Origin: Acinetobacter sp. ANC 7912
GTDB taxonomy: Bacteria; Pseudomonadota; Gammaproteobacteria; Pseudomonadales; Moraxellaceae
Direction: 5' to 3'
Assembly: GCF_039862785.1 (NCBI RefSeq)
Contig: NZ_CP156795.1
Coordinates: 1,674,001 to 1,738,000, forward strand
Length of the DNA stretch: 64,000 bases
Under the pieces are notes generated by a model. That model saw nothing but the letters and a program-made list of their open reading frames with translations. It ran no database searches and was not told the origin of the DNA. This document shows, one piece after another, positions 55,990 to 64,000 of this stretch (position 1 is its first letter; every line of letters begins with the position of its first letter). Position numbers and translations under genes: made by a program.

Positions 55990-56775
55990 TTTCAGCTGAT
56001 GCTTATAAATGGTTTCAGTAAATTCACCAAAAACAGAGACTTTTTCAAACAGGTGTTCGCTATACATCAAGTCCTCAATCAAATGCTCTGCATCTACCTT
56101 TTGAATGCCACTGAGTTGAGTCACTAATTCAATATTGGCAGTTGTGATTTCTTCACAAATCGCTGCAATGGTTTCGTTCTTACGCTTCCATAGCAGTTTT
56201 TTATATTCGATTTCACTCAAATCAAAACTTTGCGGTGTTAATTGTTGATGAATGGTCTGAATACCTAACGCTTCTAGCAAGGTTTTCAATGCCTCATCCA
56301 GTTTATTTCCAATGACGATCAGGCTCTGGCAATATGGATCAAGTAAAGTTTTGAGTACGGCATAGTGCTGCAAATCTGTTATAGAAATATCGTTCGCAGT
56401 TAAATCAAAGCAGATATCCATTTCCTGTAAAGCCTGTTCATGCTTCAGTTTTAAAGCCTCAACGCGGAAATATTCACCTAAAACCTGCTGCAGCTCATCA
56501 TTGGCTGGACTGATAAAGATAGTTTTATGTTTCAGTACTGACAGGATCAAGGGACTAAACACATAACTCAGTTTTGAGCCATCAAAATGATCGAGCAGCA
56601 TGACATGATGTTGAGTTGCTGTCTTGCTACGCGTCTGAGCGGCATCTTGAATTGCTTGTAGTAACTGTTCTTCTGAACTGATTTCTGGCTGCAAGTCCTC
56701 GATTAATTTGGAACTATTTTGAAATAAATTATTGACCAAAGTTCCAATATTCAGCGCTTGCATCAGTTCACCCAT
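55987..56775 (-). CDS. Hypothetical protein, 262 aa
   Basis: This alpha/beta-rich soluble protein has no signal peptide and no clear motif. Parts such as HHVMLLDHFDGSKLSYVFSPLILSVLKHKTIFISPAND look like Rossmann-like strands without a glycine motif; it could be a degenerate SDR-like domain, but this is not firm. It is monocistronic and divergent from the MarR gene. Confidence 0.65.
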   Translation of the reverse strand: MGELMQALNIGTLVNNLFQNSSKLIEDLQPEISSEEQLLQAIQDAAQTRSKTATQHHVMLLDHFDGSKLSYVFSPLILSVLKHKTIFISPANDELQQVLGEYFRVEALKLKHEQALQEMDICFDLTANDISITDLQHYAVLKTLLDPYCQSLIVIGNKLDEALKTLLEALGIQTIHQQLTPQSFDLSEIEYKKLLWKRKNETIAAICEEITTANIELVTQLSGIQKVDAEHLIEDLMYSEHLFEKVSVFGEFTETIYKHQLK

Positions 56776-56891
56776 TTTTGTGTTTCAACTCAGTTCGCAT
56801 CTTAAAGAAAATCAATGTCTTTTCCCAGAAAATTAGCCCATTTCATCCTTCAAATATCTGTTAAGCCATATCGGAGCGGCTGATAGATTGC

Positions 56892-56920
56892 TTGAAATTT
56901 CATTCTGATAGGCGTACATT
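56892..56920 (+). promoter_or_regulatory. Promoter of the marR-MFS operon
   Basis: TTGAAA (56892-56897) and TACATT (56915-56920) are 17 bp apart, placing the transcript start close to 56927, just before the operator. Confidence 0.6.
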
Positions 56921-56931
56921 ACACACATTTA

Positions 56932-56946
56932 GTTAACCTGGTTAAC
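56932..56946. promoter_or_regulatory. MarR operator
   Basis: GTTAACCTGGTTAAC is a perfect palindrome (7-bp arms around one T) lying between the predicted transcription start and the ATG at 56955. Its placement points to autorepression of the MarR-MFS unit. Confidence 0.65.
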
Positions 56947-56954
56947 ATTATCCT

Positions 56955-57395
56955 ATGGATACCACCTCCCGATTCCGTTTTGCACTGCTGCGCTGTGCCC
57001 GGCTGCTCAGTGATGAAGTCAATGCTGTCTTGCTTGAGCATGGACTGAATTATTCACTGTGGCAAAGCCTGGTCATTATCAAGATGAATGATCATTGCAC
57101 CGCACTGGATATTGCCCACGAACTGCAAATTTCCAAACCAGCAGTAACCAAGCGTTTAAATACCTTGATGGAAATGAACCTGATTGAATCTCTCCCAACC
57201 ACTGACAAGCGCCAAAAGCTGCTCTCACTTTCTCCCCTAGGTGAGCAACAGTTTCAGCTGTGTAGCGACAAGATCGATGATTTAGAAACCGAATTGCTAC
57301 ATGGTTTTGACAAAAGCCAACTGAAACAAGCGCATGCTTTTATCTTAGATTTTATGAATTCCCTTCAAAGCAGAAAGGACCAACAACATGGCTGA
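56955..57395 (+). CDS. MarR-family transcriptional regulator
   Basis: The 146-residue winged-helix protein has ALDIAHELQISKPAVTKRLNTLMEMNLIESLPTTDKRQKLLSLSPLGEQQ, the MarR recognition helix and wing. Its end overlaps the start of the MFS gene by eight bases. A palindrome over its leader suggests it represses itself and the pump. Confidence 0.9.
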   Translation: MDTTSRFRFALLRCARLLSDEVNAVLLEHGLNYSLWQSLVIIKMNDHCTALDIAHELQISKPAVTKRLNTLMEMNLIESLPTTDKRQKLLSLSPLGEQQFQLCSDKIDDLETELLHGFDKSQLKQAHAFILDFMNSLQSRKDQQHG

Positions 57396-58584
57396 CTCTC
57401 AACCCAAACTCTGGACGAAAAACTTTATCCTGCTCAGTGCCATGAATTTCCAGCTGGTTCTGGTGTTCTATCTGCTGGTGATTGTCAGTGTGGGCTATGC
57501 CCTTGCTGAATTACATGCCACCACAGCCCAGGCGGGTCTGATCTCAGGTGTCTTTGTCGTGGGGACTCTAGTCGGCCGTCTGCTGATCGGGAAATTCATG
57601 TCGAATCTTGGTGCCAAAGCCAGCCTGGTTGCGGGTGCCATTGGCTTTTTCATCTTTTCTGGCCTGTATTTCATTCCGATGGATGTGCCCTATCTAATTG
57701 CCCTCCGTTTTGCGCACGGCTTTATGATGGGCGTTGCCGGTACCGTGATTGGTACAGTACTGGCCCAGACCATTCCGCCAAGTCGTCGTGGTGAAGGCAT
57801 TGGTTATTTCAGTACCAGTAGTACCCTCGCGACTGCAATTGGCCCATTCCTGGCGATCTGGCTGATGGCACAATATGACTATCAAGTGATTTTTGCCTTT
57901 ACTTCGTTTGTTGCACTAACCTGTCTACTGTTCAGTTTTGGTGTAGATACCTCACAAGTGAAACTTGCTGCCAAACCTAACCCTCAACATACTGCGCAAT
58001 CCACTTCTCGCCTGGCTCAGTTTGTTGAACCCAAAGCTTTTCCAATTGCAGTGATTATCCTGATCGCTGGTGCTTGTTATTCTGGTGTACTGTCCTTTAT
58101 TAACCTGTATGCCAAAGAAATCAACCTGTTACAGGCAGCCTCTTTCTTCTTCCTGATGTATGCTGCAGCGATTCTGATTTCCCGTCCATTTACCGGCCGC
58201 CTGATGGACCGTAAAGGTGAAAATGTCATCATGTATCCAGCGATTGTGCTGATGGCATTGGGGATTGGTTTACTGAGTCAAGCACATAACTCGGTGATGT
58301 TATTGACCAGTGCTGCATTACTCGGCTTTGGTTACGGTAATATTCAGTCTATCTGTCAGACCATTGCTGTGAAAAGTACCACGCTGGAACGTATGGGATT
58401 GGCGACTTCAACTTTCTTTATCGCGCTAGACGCTGCGCTAGGATTTGGTCCTTATTTCATCGGGAATTTCCTGGATCAAATTGGTTATGAACACCTGTAT
58501 ATCTACAGTGCGATTATTACCTTCACCTGCCTGATCTGGTATTACCTGCTGCACGGTCGTAAAGCTAAAGCTGTTGCGCGCTAA
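57388..58584 (+). CDS. MFS transporter (efflux type)
   Basis: The 398-residue transporter has twelve predicted spans. GTLVGRLLIGKFMSNLGAKASL is the loop 2-3 motif, PPSRRGEGIGYFSTSS and RPFTGRLMDRKGENV recur as in the MFS protein at 36250. It is cotranscribed with marR, so it is likely an efflux pump for a compound sensed by MarR. Confidence 0.9.
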   Translation: MADSQPKLWTKNFILLSAMNFQLVLVFYLLVIVSVGYALAELHATTAQAGLISGVFVVGTLVGRLLIGKFMSNLGAKASLVAGAIGFFIFSGLYFIPMDVPYLIALRFAHGFMMGVAGTVIGTVLAQTIPPSRRGEGIGYFSTSSTLATAIGPFLAIWLMAQYDYQVIFAFTSFVALTCLLFSFGVDTSQVKLAAKPNPQHTAQSTSRLAQFVEPKAFPIAVIILIAGACYSGVLSFINLYAKEINLLQAASFFFLMYAAAILISRPFTGRLMDRKGENVIMYPAIVLMALGIGLLSQAHNSVMLLTSAALLGFGYGNIQSICQTIAVKSTTLERMGLATSTFFIALDAALGFGPYFIGNFLDQIGYEHLYIYSAIITFTCLIWYYLLHGRKAKAVAR

Positions 58585-58638
58585 ATCATTTTATAAATAA
58601 CAGTGATACTTCCAAACGCTTAGCCTGTTTTAAATATA

Positions 58639-58670
58639 AAAAATGCGCCTAATTTAAGGCGCATTTTTTA
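58639..58670. terminator. Bidirectional terminator
   Basis: Arms AAATGCGCCT and AGGCGCATTT enclose AATTTA, with A/T runs on both sides, between the MFS and alkM genes. Confidence 0.85.
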
Positions 58671-58688
58671 TTGGAAATATGAAAAGCC

Positions 58689-59903
58689 TTAAGCGGCGTT
58701 TTCCTGCACGCCAAACTTGGCAAAAAGCTGTTTACGTTTAGATGGCAAGATATTGGCTTTGCTCAGATCACCCTGATAATGCTGATACACGCGTTTATCC
58801 ATCATTTTGTACCAGAGTGGCGGTACTAAAGCTGGAATTAACATGGTGGCATAACCACTTGGCAATACCGGTGCTTCCTCAAAATTGCGTAGCGCTTGGA
58901 ATGGTCGGCTAGGAAAAGCATGGTGATCAGAGTGGCGCTGTAACTGATATAGGAACAGGTTGGTCACAATATTGTTATTGTTCCAGCTATGTTCCGGTAA
59001 GGTCCGCACGTATTTACCATCTTCGGTCTGTTCACGTTTCAGCCCGTAATGCTCAATATAATTGACGATTTCAAACAGACTGATGCCATAAAAAGCTTGA
59101 GTCAGCGTATAAGGAATGATCTTCTTGCCAAAGGTTTTCAGCATCAATGTATGATAACCAGCACTCATGGCCCAGCCATGAAACAGTTCATTTTCCTTGC
59201 TAAAGAAACTTAAGCCCTTACGCTGCAAACGGCGTTTTTCAATCTGAATCGCAGATTTGATTCCACCAAAAACGGTACGTGGCCAGAATTTATAGAAGGA
59301 TTCACCCATTTTCGAAGATGCTGGATCTTCAGGTGTTGCCACACGTTTATGATGCCCATATGGATGCTCGATACGGAAATGGTTATAACCGAGTGGCATC
59401 AGGCTGGCATGAGACCAGTAATGATCCGATTTATTCGGGCGATGGCTGAGTTCATGCGCGGTATTGACGCCAATCCCATTTATCGCCCCCATCGAAATGC
59501 CAAGCAGGATTTGATCCAGCATTGGAGTAGTTGGACGAGAAACCACATAACCGGCATAGGCATTCGCTGCCATTTGCAAAGGAATAAACAGTTTTACGAT
59601 ACGGTCATAATACGGATCTTTGACTAGTGCCTTGATCTGCTCATCGCTTGGGTTATTTTCATCTTCACCAATTAAGGCATCTAAAGTCGGAATAATCACA
59701 TGTAGTAATAAAGGCCCACCCATGGCAAAGACTTTCTTGGTGGCTTTGGGGCCGAAATGGTAACCAGCCAAAATACCTATGCCAATGACCGGCAATCCCG
59801 GACTCAGCAACCAGCCAAAACGTTTCTTGTCCAGATGACGACCTGTTAAAGGCTGAGCTTCCTGCTCGTTAAAGATATTTCTGATTTTTGCAGGGGCATT
59901 CAT
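58689..59903 (-). CDS. alkM: Alkane 1-monooxygenase (AlkM/AlkB type)
   Basis: This 404-residue integral-membrane di-iron enzyme hydroxylates medium/long alkanes at the terminal carbon. Its histidine boxes are NTAHELSH, EHPYGHHKRVATPEDPASS and LQRHSDHHAFPSRPFQAL, with the additional HYGLKR motif NYIEHYGLKR. The length and the sequence GISMGAINGIGVNTAHELSHR resemble AlkM of Acinetobacter. It needs rubredoxin and its reductase, which are not in this window. Confidence 0.93.
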   Translation of the reverse strand: MNAPAKIRNIFNEQEAQPLTGRHLDKKRFGWLLSPGLPVIGIGILAGYHFGPKATKKVFAMGGPLLLHVIIPTLDALIGEDENNPSDEQIKALVKDPYYDRIVKLFIPLQMAANAYAGYVVSRPTTPMLDQILLGISMGAINGIGVNTAHELSHRPNKSDHYWSHASLMPLGYNHFRIEHPYGHHKRVATPEDPASSKMGESFYKFWPRTVFGGIKSAIQIEKRRLQRKGLSFFSKENELFHGWAMSAGYHTLMLKTFGKKIIPYTLTQAFYGISLFEIVNYIEHYGLKREQTEDGKYVRTLPEHSWNNNNIVTNLFLYQLQRHSDHHAFPSRPFQALRNFEEAPVLPSGYATMLIPALVPPLWYKMMDKRVYQHYQGDLSKANILPSKRKQLFAKFGVQENAA

Positions 59904-59967
59904 TGCAACTCTCCTGTCTTATGTTACCCTGCAGTTATAGTTGAATAATTCCGCGCCTGTGCACAGT

Positions 59968-59998
59968 TGTCAGCGTCCAGAAAAGCTATGTCAGCGTC
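59968..59998. promoter_or_regulatory. AlkR-type direct-repeat operator
   Basis: TGTCAGCGTC occurs twice, at 59968-59977 and 59989-59998, exactly 21 bp apart (two DNA turns), in the gap between the divergent alkM and AraC-type genes. This spacing is typical of tandem half-sites bound by AraC/XylS proteins. A -10-like TATAAC lies on the minus strand at 59933-59938, towards alkM. Confidence 0.72.
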
Positions 59999-60079
59999 TT
60001 TGTCCTGATCTGCCAATTTCTGACCTCAATTCACATGCGAATTTTTATAAAAATATCCTTTATTTAGAACAGTATACGC

Positions 60080-61021
60080 ATGGATGCGCTAAGCAAAATT
60101 TTTGATGATATCCACTTGGCCCGATCAGAATACATTTATCTGAATGTCTATCATCCCCATCGACTGAGCTATAGCCATGAGCCATCCATGCTGGCTTATG
60201 TGATTCTGCATGGGCAGGCAGCGCTTAACTTTGAAGATTCAGAAGATATTGTGATATTGCAGCAAGGTGATCTGGTGTTATTGCCTTCGGCCAAGGCACA
60301 TCATCTCTCTTGCCCAGCTCAGGATCAGTTTACGAGCAGTACGGAAATTAATAGCTACTTCCAAAGCCATGCCCAGCAGAACATTGATTTCGGCATAGAA
60401 CAGCAGCAACGTAGCTTTATTCTGGCGATTCGCTCGAAAATGGATATCCAGATGGCACGTCCACTAATTGCATCACTGCCCGATTACTTGCATACCCGGC
60501 ATATCCTGAGTGATTCAGCTCCAGAATGGCTACAGATTGGCTTGCAGTTTTTAGCCGTTGAGACTCAGGAAACCCGCCCAGGTCGTGACCGGATTCTGGA
60601 TCATTTGGTGAGTATTCTGCTGATTGAATGTGTACGGGATTATATTCTGAATGCGCCACATGCCTCGAGCTGGCTCAATGCCTTAAGTCATCCGGAACTC
60701 TCTAGTGCATTGGCTACGATTCATGATCAACCAGAACAAAACTGGACTGTAGAAAGTCTGGCGGAACAGTGTCATATGTCGCGTTCCAAATTTGCCCAGC
60801 TATTTACCCAGGTGGTTGGTGAAACGCCTCTGGCGTATTTGCAACAACACCGGATGCGCCTTGCTGCACGTTATTTAAGCGAAAATATCCTGAGTGTGCA
60901 GCAGATCGCACATCGGGTTGGCTACTCTTCCGAAACTGCATTTAGCCAGAGTTTCAAGAAACAGTTTGAACTGACGCCGAGCCAGTACCGGCAACAACAT
61001 CAGGAATATAGAAAGGAATAA
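60080..61021 (+). CDS. alkR: AraC/XylS-family regulator AlkR-like
   Basis: The 313-residue regulator has an N-terminal cupin-type AraC sensing domain and a C-terminal double HTH: WTVESLAEQCHMSRSKFAQLFTQVVGETPLAYLQQHRMRLAARYL and LSVQQIAHRVGYSSETAFSQSFKKQFELTPSQYR. It is divergent from alkM with 176 bp between them, the alkR arrangement of Acinetobacter. It should activate alkM in the presence of alkanes. Confidence 0.85.
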   Translation: MDALSKIFDDIHLARSEYIYLNVYHPHRLSYSHEPSMLAYVILHGQAALNFEDSEDIVILQQGDLVLLPSAKAHHLSCPAQDQFTSSTEINSYFQSHAQQNIDFGIEQQQRSFILAIRSKMDIQMARPLIASLPDYLHTRHILSDSAPEWLQIGLQFLAVETQETRPGRDRILDHLVSILLIECVRDYILNAPHASSWLNALSHPELSSALATIHDQPEQNWTVESLAEQCHMSRSKFAQLFTQVVGETPLAYLQQHRMRLAARYLSENILSVQQIAHRVGYSSETAFSQSFKKQFELTPSQYRQQHQEYRKE

Positions 61022-61027
61022 TAGAAC

Positions 61028-62200
61028 TTATTTGACCAGTTCCAGCACAGCAGCCACTGGATCTTCGCTATTACCTGACAGCAATTGCTTATGCATAGTG
61101 ATATGCTGCATCACCTGTGTCTGAGCGACTTCGATATTCATCAGCTTTTCAATTTCAGCGGCCAGTCGTTCTGGTGTCGCATCAGACTGAATCAGTTCTT
61201 CGATGACTTTCTTGCCAGCAATGATATTTGGCAGCGAATAATATGGAATTTTCACCAGCAACTTGGCGATATGGTAAGTCAGCCAATGTAATTTATAGAA
61301 AGTGACCATTGGACGATGCAGCAACATTGCTTCCAGCGTCGCAGTACCTGATGCTAGCGCGACGATATCTGAAGCATTCATTACCTGACGGCCAATTTTG
61401 GAATCGCTGCTGGTATTTTCCATCAGTTTAATCTTCGCTTTCAGGCTATCCGGATAATGACTTAACAGTGATTCAATCTGCTGTTTTCGGGCATCATTGA
61501 TCGCCGGAATCAGAAAGGTATATTCAGGGTATTTTTGTTGCAGAATCTGAGCAGTATCTAACAGCAATGATCCCAGTCGTTCAATCTCGCCACGGCGACT
61601 GCCTGGTAACAAGGCAATGTATTTTTGTTCCGGATCAAGTCTGAGTTCCTGCTTGGCTTGCGCCAGTGGATTTTGCAAAGGCAACTGTCCAGCTAATGGG
61701 TGACCAACAAAGGCGGCCGGCACCTGCCATTTTTGGTAAAAGGCTTTTTCAAACGGGAATAGGCACAGCACCAGATCAATGCTGGCTTTGATGCCATGCA
61801 CACGGCCTTGACGCCATGCCCATACAGAAGGACTGACATATTGCACAGTTTTAATCGGTAACTGTTTTTGCTTTAAGCTCTTGGATAAACGCAGGTTAAA
61901 GTCTGGTGCATCAATCCCGATAAACACATCGACTGGATCTTTGCTCCAAGTTTCAACCAGACCATCCCGTACTGCAAACAGTTTCTTGATATCTTTCAGG
62001 ACTTCAACAATACCCATCACCGACAAAATATCCATCGGATAGTAGCTTTTGAAGCCTTCAGCCATCATCTGTGGACCACCAATCCCTTCAAAATCGGCAT
62101 CAATACCCTGCTCACGAAAACGGCGAATCAGACTGGCACCCAAAGTATCTCCCGATACTTCACCCACAACGATTCCAATTTTAAGCTTCCGATTTTGCAA
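61028..62200 (-). CDS. lpxB: Lipid A disaccharide synthase
   Basis: The enzyme makes the beta-1,6 glucosamine disaccharide of lipid A from UDP-diacylglucosamine and lipid X. IGIVVGEVSGDTLGASLIR, FEGIGGPQMMAEGFKSYYPMDILSVMGIVEVL, YVSPSVWAWRQGR and ALASGTATLEAMLLHRPMV are diagnostic. I set the start at TTG 62200, seven bases after GAGGAT, giving about 390 residues as usual; an ATG at 62239 lacks a ribosome site. It is convergent with alkR, six bases apart. Confidence 0.92.
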   Translation of the reverse strand: MQNRKLKIGIVVGEVSGDTLGASLIRRFREQGIDADFEGIGGPQMMAEGFKSYYPMDILSVMGIVEVLKDIKKLFAVRDGLVETWSKDPVDVFIGIDAPDFNLRLSKSLKQKQLPIKTVQYVSPSVWAWRQGRVHGIKASIDLVLCLFPFEKAFYQKWQVPAAFVGHPLAGQLPLQNPLAQAKQELRLDPEQKYIALLPGSRRGEIERLGSLLLDTAQILQQKYPEYTFLIPAINDARKQQIESLLSHYPDSLKAKIKLMENTSSDSKIGRQVMNASDIVALASGTATLEAMLLHRPMVTFYKLHWLTYHIAKLLVKIPYYSLPNIIAGKKVIEELIQSDATPERLAAEIEKLMNIEVAQTQVMQHITMHKQLLSGNSEDPVAAVLELVK

Positions 62201-62239
62201 GATAATATCCTCAGAGAATGACTCACCGCATATTAGCAT

Positions 62240-62573
62240 AAGACTGCAAACTTAAAGCTGATTCAAAAATCTCATAAATCAATAAAAAATTTGAAAAGTT
62301 GTTTTGATGAACTAATTAAAATTTGCTTAGGCTATTTATCAAGTTTATTGTAAGTACATTTAAGCTTAAAATTCCGATATTACTTATTTTAAATGAGCTA
62401 ATTTATGGCTACCGGTTTTTATCACCAAAAGTTTATTTTAGACGCAAACAAACCTACTTATTCTAATAAGAAGGAAATTTTCTTCCCTTAAGCAAATTCA
62501 GTGAATTTGAGCTCATCATTTTTTAAGCCATCTTCTAACTATAAGAAAACTCATTGTAAAGCTTATATATAAC
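62240..62573. other. Intergenic region upstream of lpxB with a short repeat
   Basis: The 330 bp between lpxB and the IS982-family element hold a copy of GCTTAGGCTATTT (62325-62337), also found at 55151-55281. No open frame of note is visible. Confidence 0.5.
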
Positions 62574-63551
62574 CTGAGTTCGATGAAATCCACTTAACCT
62601 TTTAGCATATTTTGGAAAGTTGGCTTATTGGGGTTCAAACAATAAGCCACTACAGCAGCCATGATATTCACCATGAAGTTATTTACCGAACGATGACGTG
62701 AATGTTCAAGTTGATGTAAATTTTTTAATTGATCATTCACTGTTTCGATCAATCCTCTTCTGCAAAGTAATTGTTTTTCTTCTTCAGTTTGGATGGGTTT
62801 ATTTTTCATATTCCGACGTGATGGGGTCAATATTTTCAGTCCTCTTGCTGCTAAAGCTTCGGCTTTTGCTTTGCTCAAATAGCCTTTGTCTCCGAGTAGG
62901 ATCCCTTTTAATTCTTGAGTTAAAGATTCTAATATAGCAACATCATGAACATTTCCCGATGTCAGCTTGAGATTAATAATTTCACCTAAATTATTGATAA
63001 CGAGATGTAATTTAAAACCATAAAACCAACCCGTACTACTTTTTCCACGACCGGCCAAGCCTTTAAATACACGATGCCTTTTAATCCGAAGATTATGGCA
63101 AACTACCAATTTAGTGGAGTCAATGATACTGATTCCCGTATCTTTTCCTTTCACCTGATGGAAGAAGCTACTCAGAGCTTGCAAACAACGGGGCATGATT
63201 TCAATAAATCGGTTGTAGCTAAGCAGTTTAGGAAAAGCAGATTTCCAGAATGGAACGATCATTTGGCAATAAAAATATTTGAAGAATCTAAAACCGGATT
63301 GATGAAATAAAATGACAATGGTCATTGCTTCAGACAAGCTTAAAGCTGACTTTTTCAACCTGGTTTTTTGATTAGAAATTAAAGCTTTCTCTAAAGATTC
63401 ATTAAATTTTTTGCAGAAATCATCCAAAATACAAAATAATTCGGTAATATGATCCATTGAGAAGCCTTGTTTTATAACATTTTGTCTTGAGAACCAATAT
63501 GTTACAAAAACAGGGCTTTTTTTCTACTCTTTTTTTATATCGAACTCAGGT
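62574..63551 (-). mobile_element. IS982-family insertion sequence (complete, about 978 bp)
   Basis: Terminal inverted repeats ACCTGAGTTCGAT are found at 62574 and, reversed, at 63539-63551. The 8-bp direct repeat TATATATA (62566-62573 and 63552-63559) is the apparent target duplication. Length and transposase fit the IS982 family. It is unrelated to the two IS4-family copies. Confidence 0.9.
62594..63457 (-). CDS. IS982-family transposase
   Basis: The 287-residue DDE transposase is intact: SIIDSTKLVVCHNLRIKRHRVFKGLAGRGKSSTGWFYGFKLHLVIN, then LLGDKGYLSKAKAEAL, and the glutamate segment RRGLIETVNDQLKNLHQLEHSRHRSVNNFMVNIMAA. These are the IS982 landmarks. Confidence 0.93.
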   Translation of the reverse strand: MDHITELFCILDDFCKKFNESLEKALISNQKTRLKKSALSLSEAMTIVILFHQSGFRFFKYFYCQMIVPFWKSAFPKLLSYNRFIEIMPRCLQALSSFFHQVKGKDTGISIIDSTKLVVCHNLRIKRHRVFKGLAGRGKSSTGWFYGFKLHLVINNLGEIINLKLTSGNVHDVAILESLTQELKGILLGDKGYLSKAKAEALAARGLKILTPSRRNMKNKPIQTEEEKQLLCRRGLIETVNDQLKNLHQLEHSRHRSVNNFMVNIMAAVVAYCLNPNKPTFQNMLKG

Positions 63552-63708
63552 TATATATAAAGCCCTTCAGGCCCATCCAAACCTTCATTTAATAAACTCT
63601 TATTCACGCTCTTTATCTCTTTTTTGCATAAGCAAATCACTAATCAAGACAACTACTTATCTTTAAAAGTCATAAGATATGCTCGTTTTTCGATATTGGC
63701 ATATATAG

Positions 63709-64000
63709 ATGTTAGGTCCGATTGAATTTATTTTGGCTGGTGTTTTGGTAGGTTTTTGTGTGGGGATTACCGGTGTTGGTGGCGGTTCATTAATGACCCC
63801 GATTCTGATTACCCTGCTCAAGGTTGAACCACACATTGCCATTGGTACTGACCTGCTCTACGCCGCTATTTCCAAATTCTGTGGCTCGCTAGTGCATGCC
63901 AAAAAAATGAACATTGTCTGGCCGATTGTGATCTGGCTTGCGGTCGGTAGTATTCCAGCATCATTAATCACCCATTGGGTACTGGAAAATTACCTCAGCC
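63709..64000 (+). CDS. TauE/SafE-family sulfite exporter-like transporter (partial)
   Basis: The gene begins at ATG 63709 and is cut by the window end after about 97 codons. MLGPIEFILAGVLVGFCVGITGVGGGSLMTP and HIAIGTDLLYAAISKFCGSLVHAKK are the TSUP/TauE signatures. The substrate may be sulfite, sulfonate or another anion. It lies beyond the IS982-family element. Confidence 0.85.
   Translation, partial: MLGPIEFILAGVLVGFCVGITGVGGGSLMTPILITLLKVEPHIAIGTDLLYAAISKFCGSLVHAKKMNIVWPIVIWLAVGSIPASLITHWVLENYLS

Overview
The window reads as a chromosomal segment of an environmental Acinetobacter (Gammaproteobacteria, Moraxellales). The main reasons are the benzoate/beta-ketoadipate genes in the ben-cat style of that genus, an AlkM-type alkane hydroxylase next to an AraC-type AlkR regulator, and the general codon and spacing style. 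I see 63 protein genes (the last one cut by the window end), two likely leader peptides, one gene remnant and three insertion sequences, but no rRNA, tRNA or CRISPR array. The genus is an inference; no species is claimed.

Layout. 1-7260: end of the benzoate operon (benBCDE) continuing into catIJFD, the lower beta-ketoadipate branch, so benzoate is carried from uptake and ring dihydroxylation to acetyl-CoA and succinyl-CoA, with catA, catB and catC outside the window. 7320-9223: EamA transporter and a DUF2971 gene. 9262-17461: a urease locus read leftwards from a near-consensus sigma-54 promoter in the order ureE-F-G-D-A-B-C, with two apparently identical 1372-bp IS4-family elements on either side of ureABC. 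17678-24072: a zinc metallopeptidase, a TetR regulator, a copper set (copA-cueR-copZ) with a MerR-type 19-bp-spacer promoter, and cysK. 24357-37443: an ArsR/BigR-like sensor, a SulP transporter, sstT, an MscS channel, an ABC exporter, MaoC, an AraC regulator, gcvH and an MFS pump. 37494-41830: two tandem PilU-type ATPases, then a DAHP synthase behind a long leader carrying two aromatic-rich leader peptides and alternative hairpins. 42218-50031: formaldehyde detoxification dehydrogenase, phospholipase D lipoprotein, several small or unknown proteins, a DNA glycosylase-like protein, an SGNH hydrolase and a fatty acid desaturase. 50249-55156: an acyl-CoA dehydrogenase operon with a divergent LysR regulator. 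55388-64000: a nuclease, a MarR-MFS pair with a clear operator, the alkM/alkR pair with a two-turn direct-repeat operator, lpxB, an intact IS982-family element and the start of a TauE/SafE transporter.

The most interesting signals are (1) the apparent transcription attenuator with two successive Phe/Tyr/Trp-rich leader peptides ahead of the DAHP synthase gene; (2) both IS4-family copies having inserted exactly into the 7-nt loop of REP-like hairpins, the target duplication being the loop itself; (3) the urease operon, which is a circular permutation of the usual gene order, under a sigma-54 promoter. REP-like GC-rich repeats are concentrated between about 5 and 15 kb, and I did not notice them elsewhere in the window.
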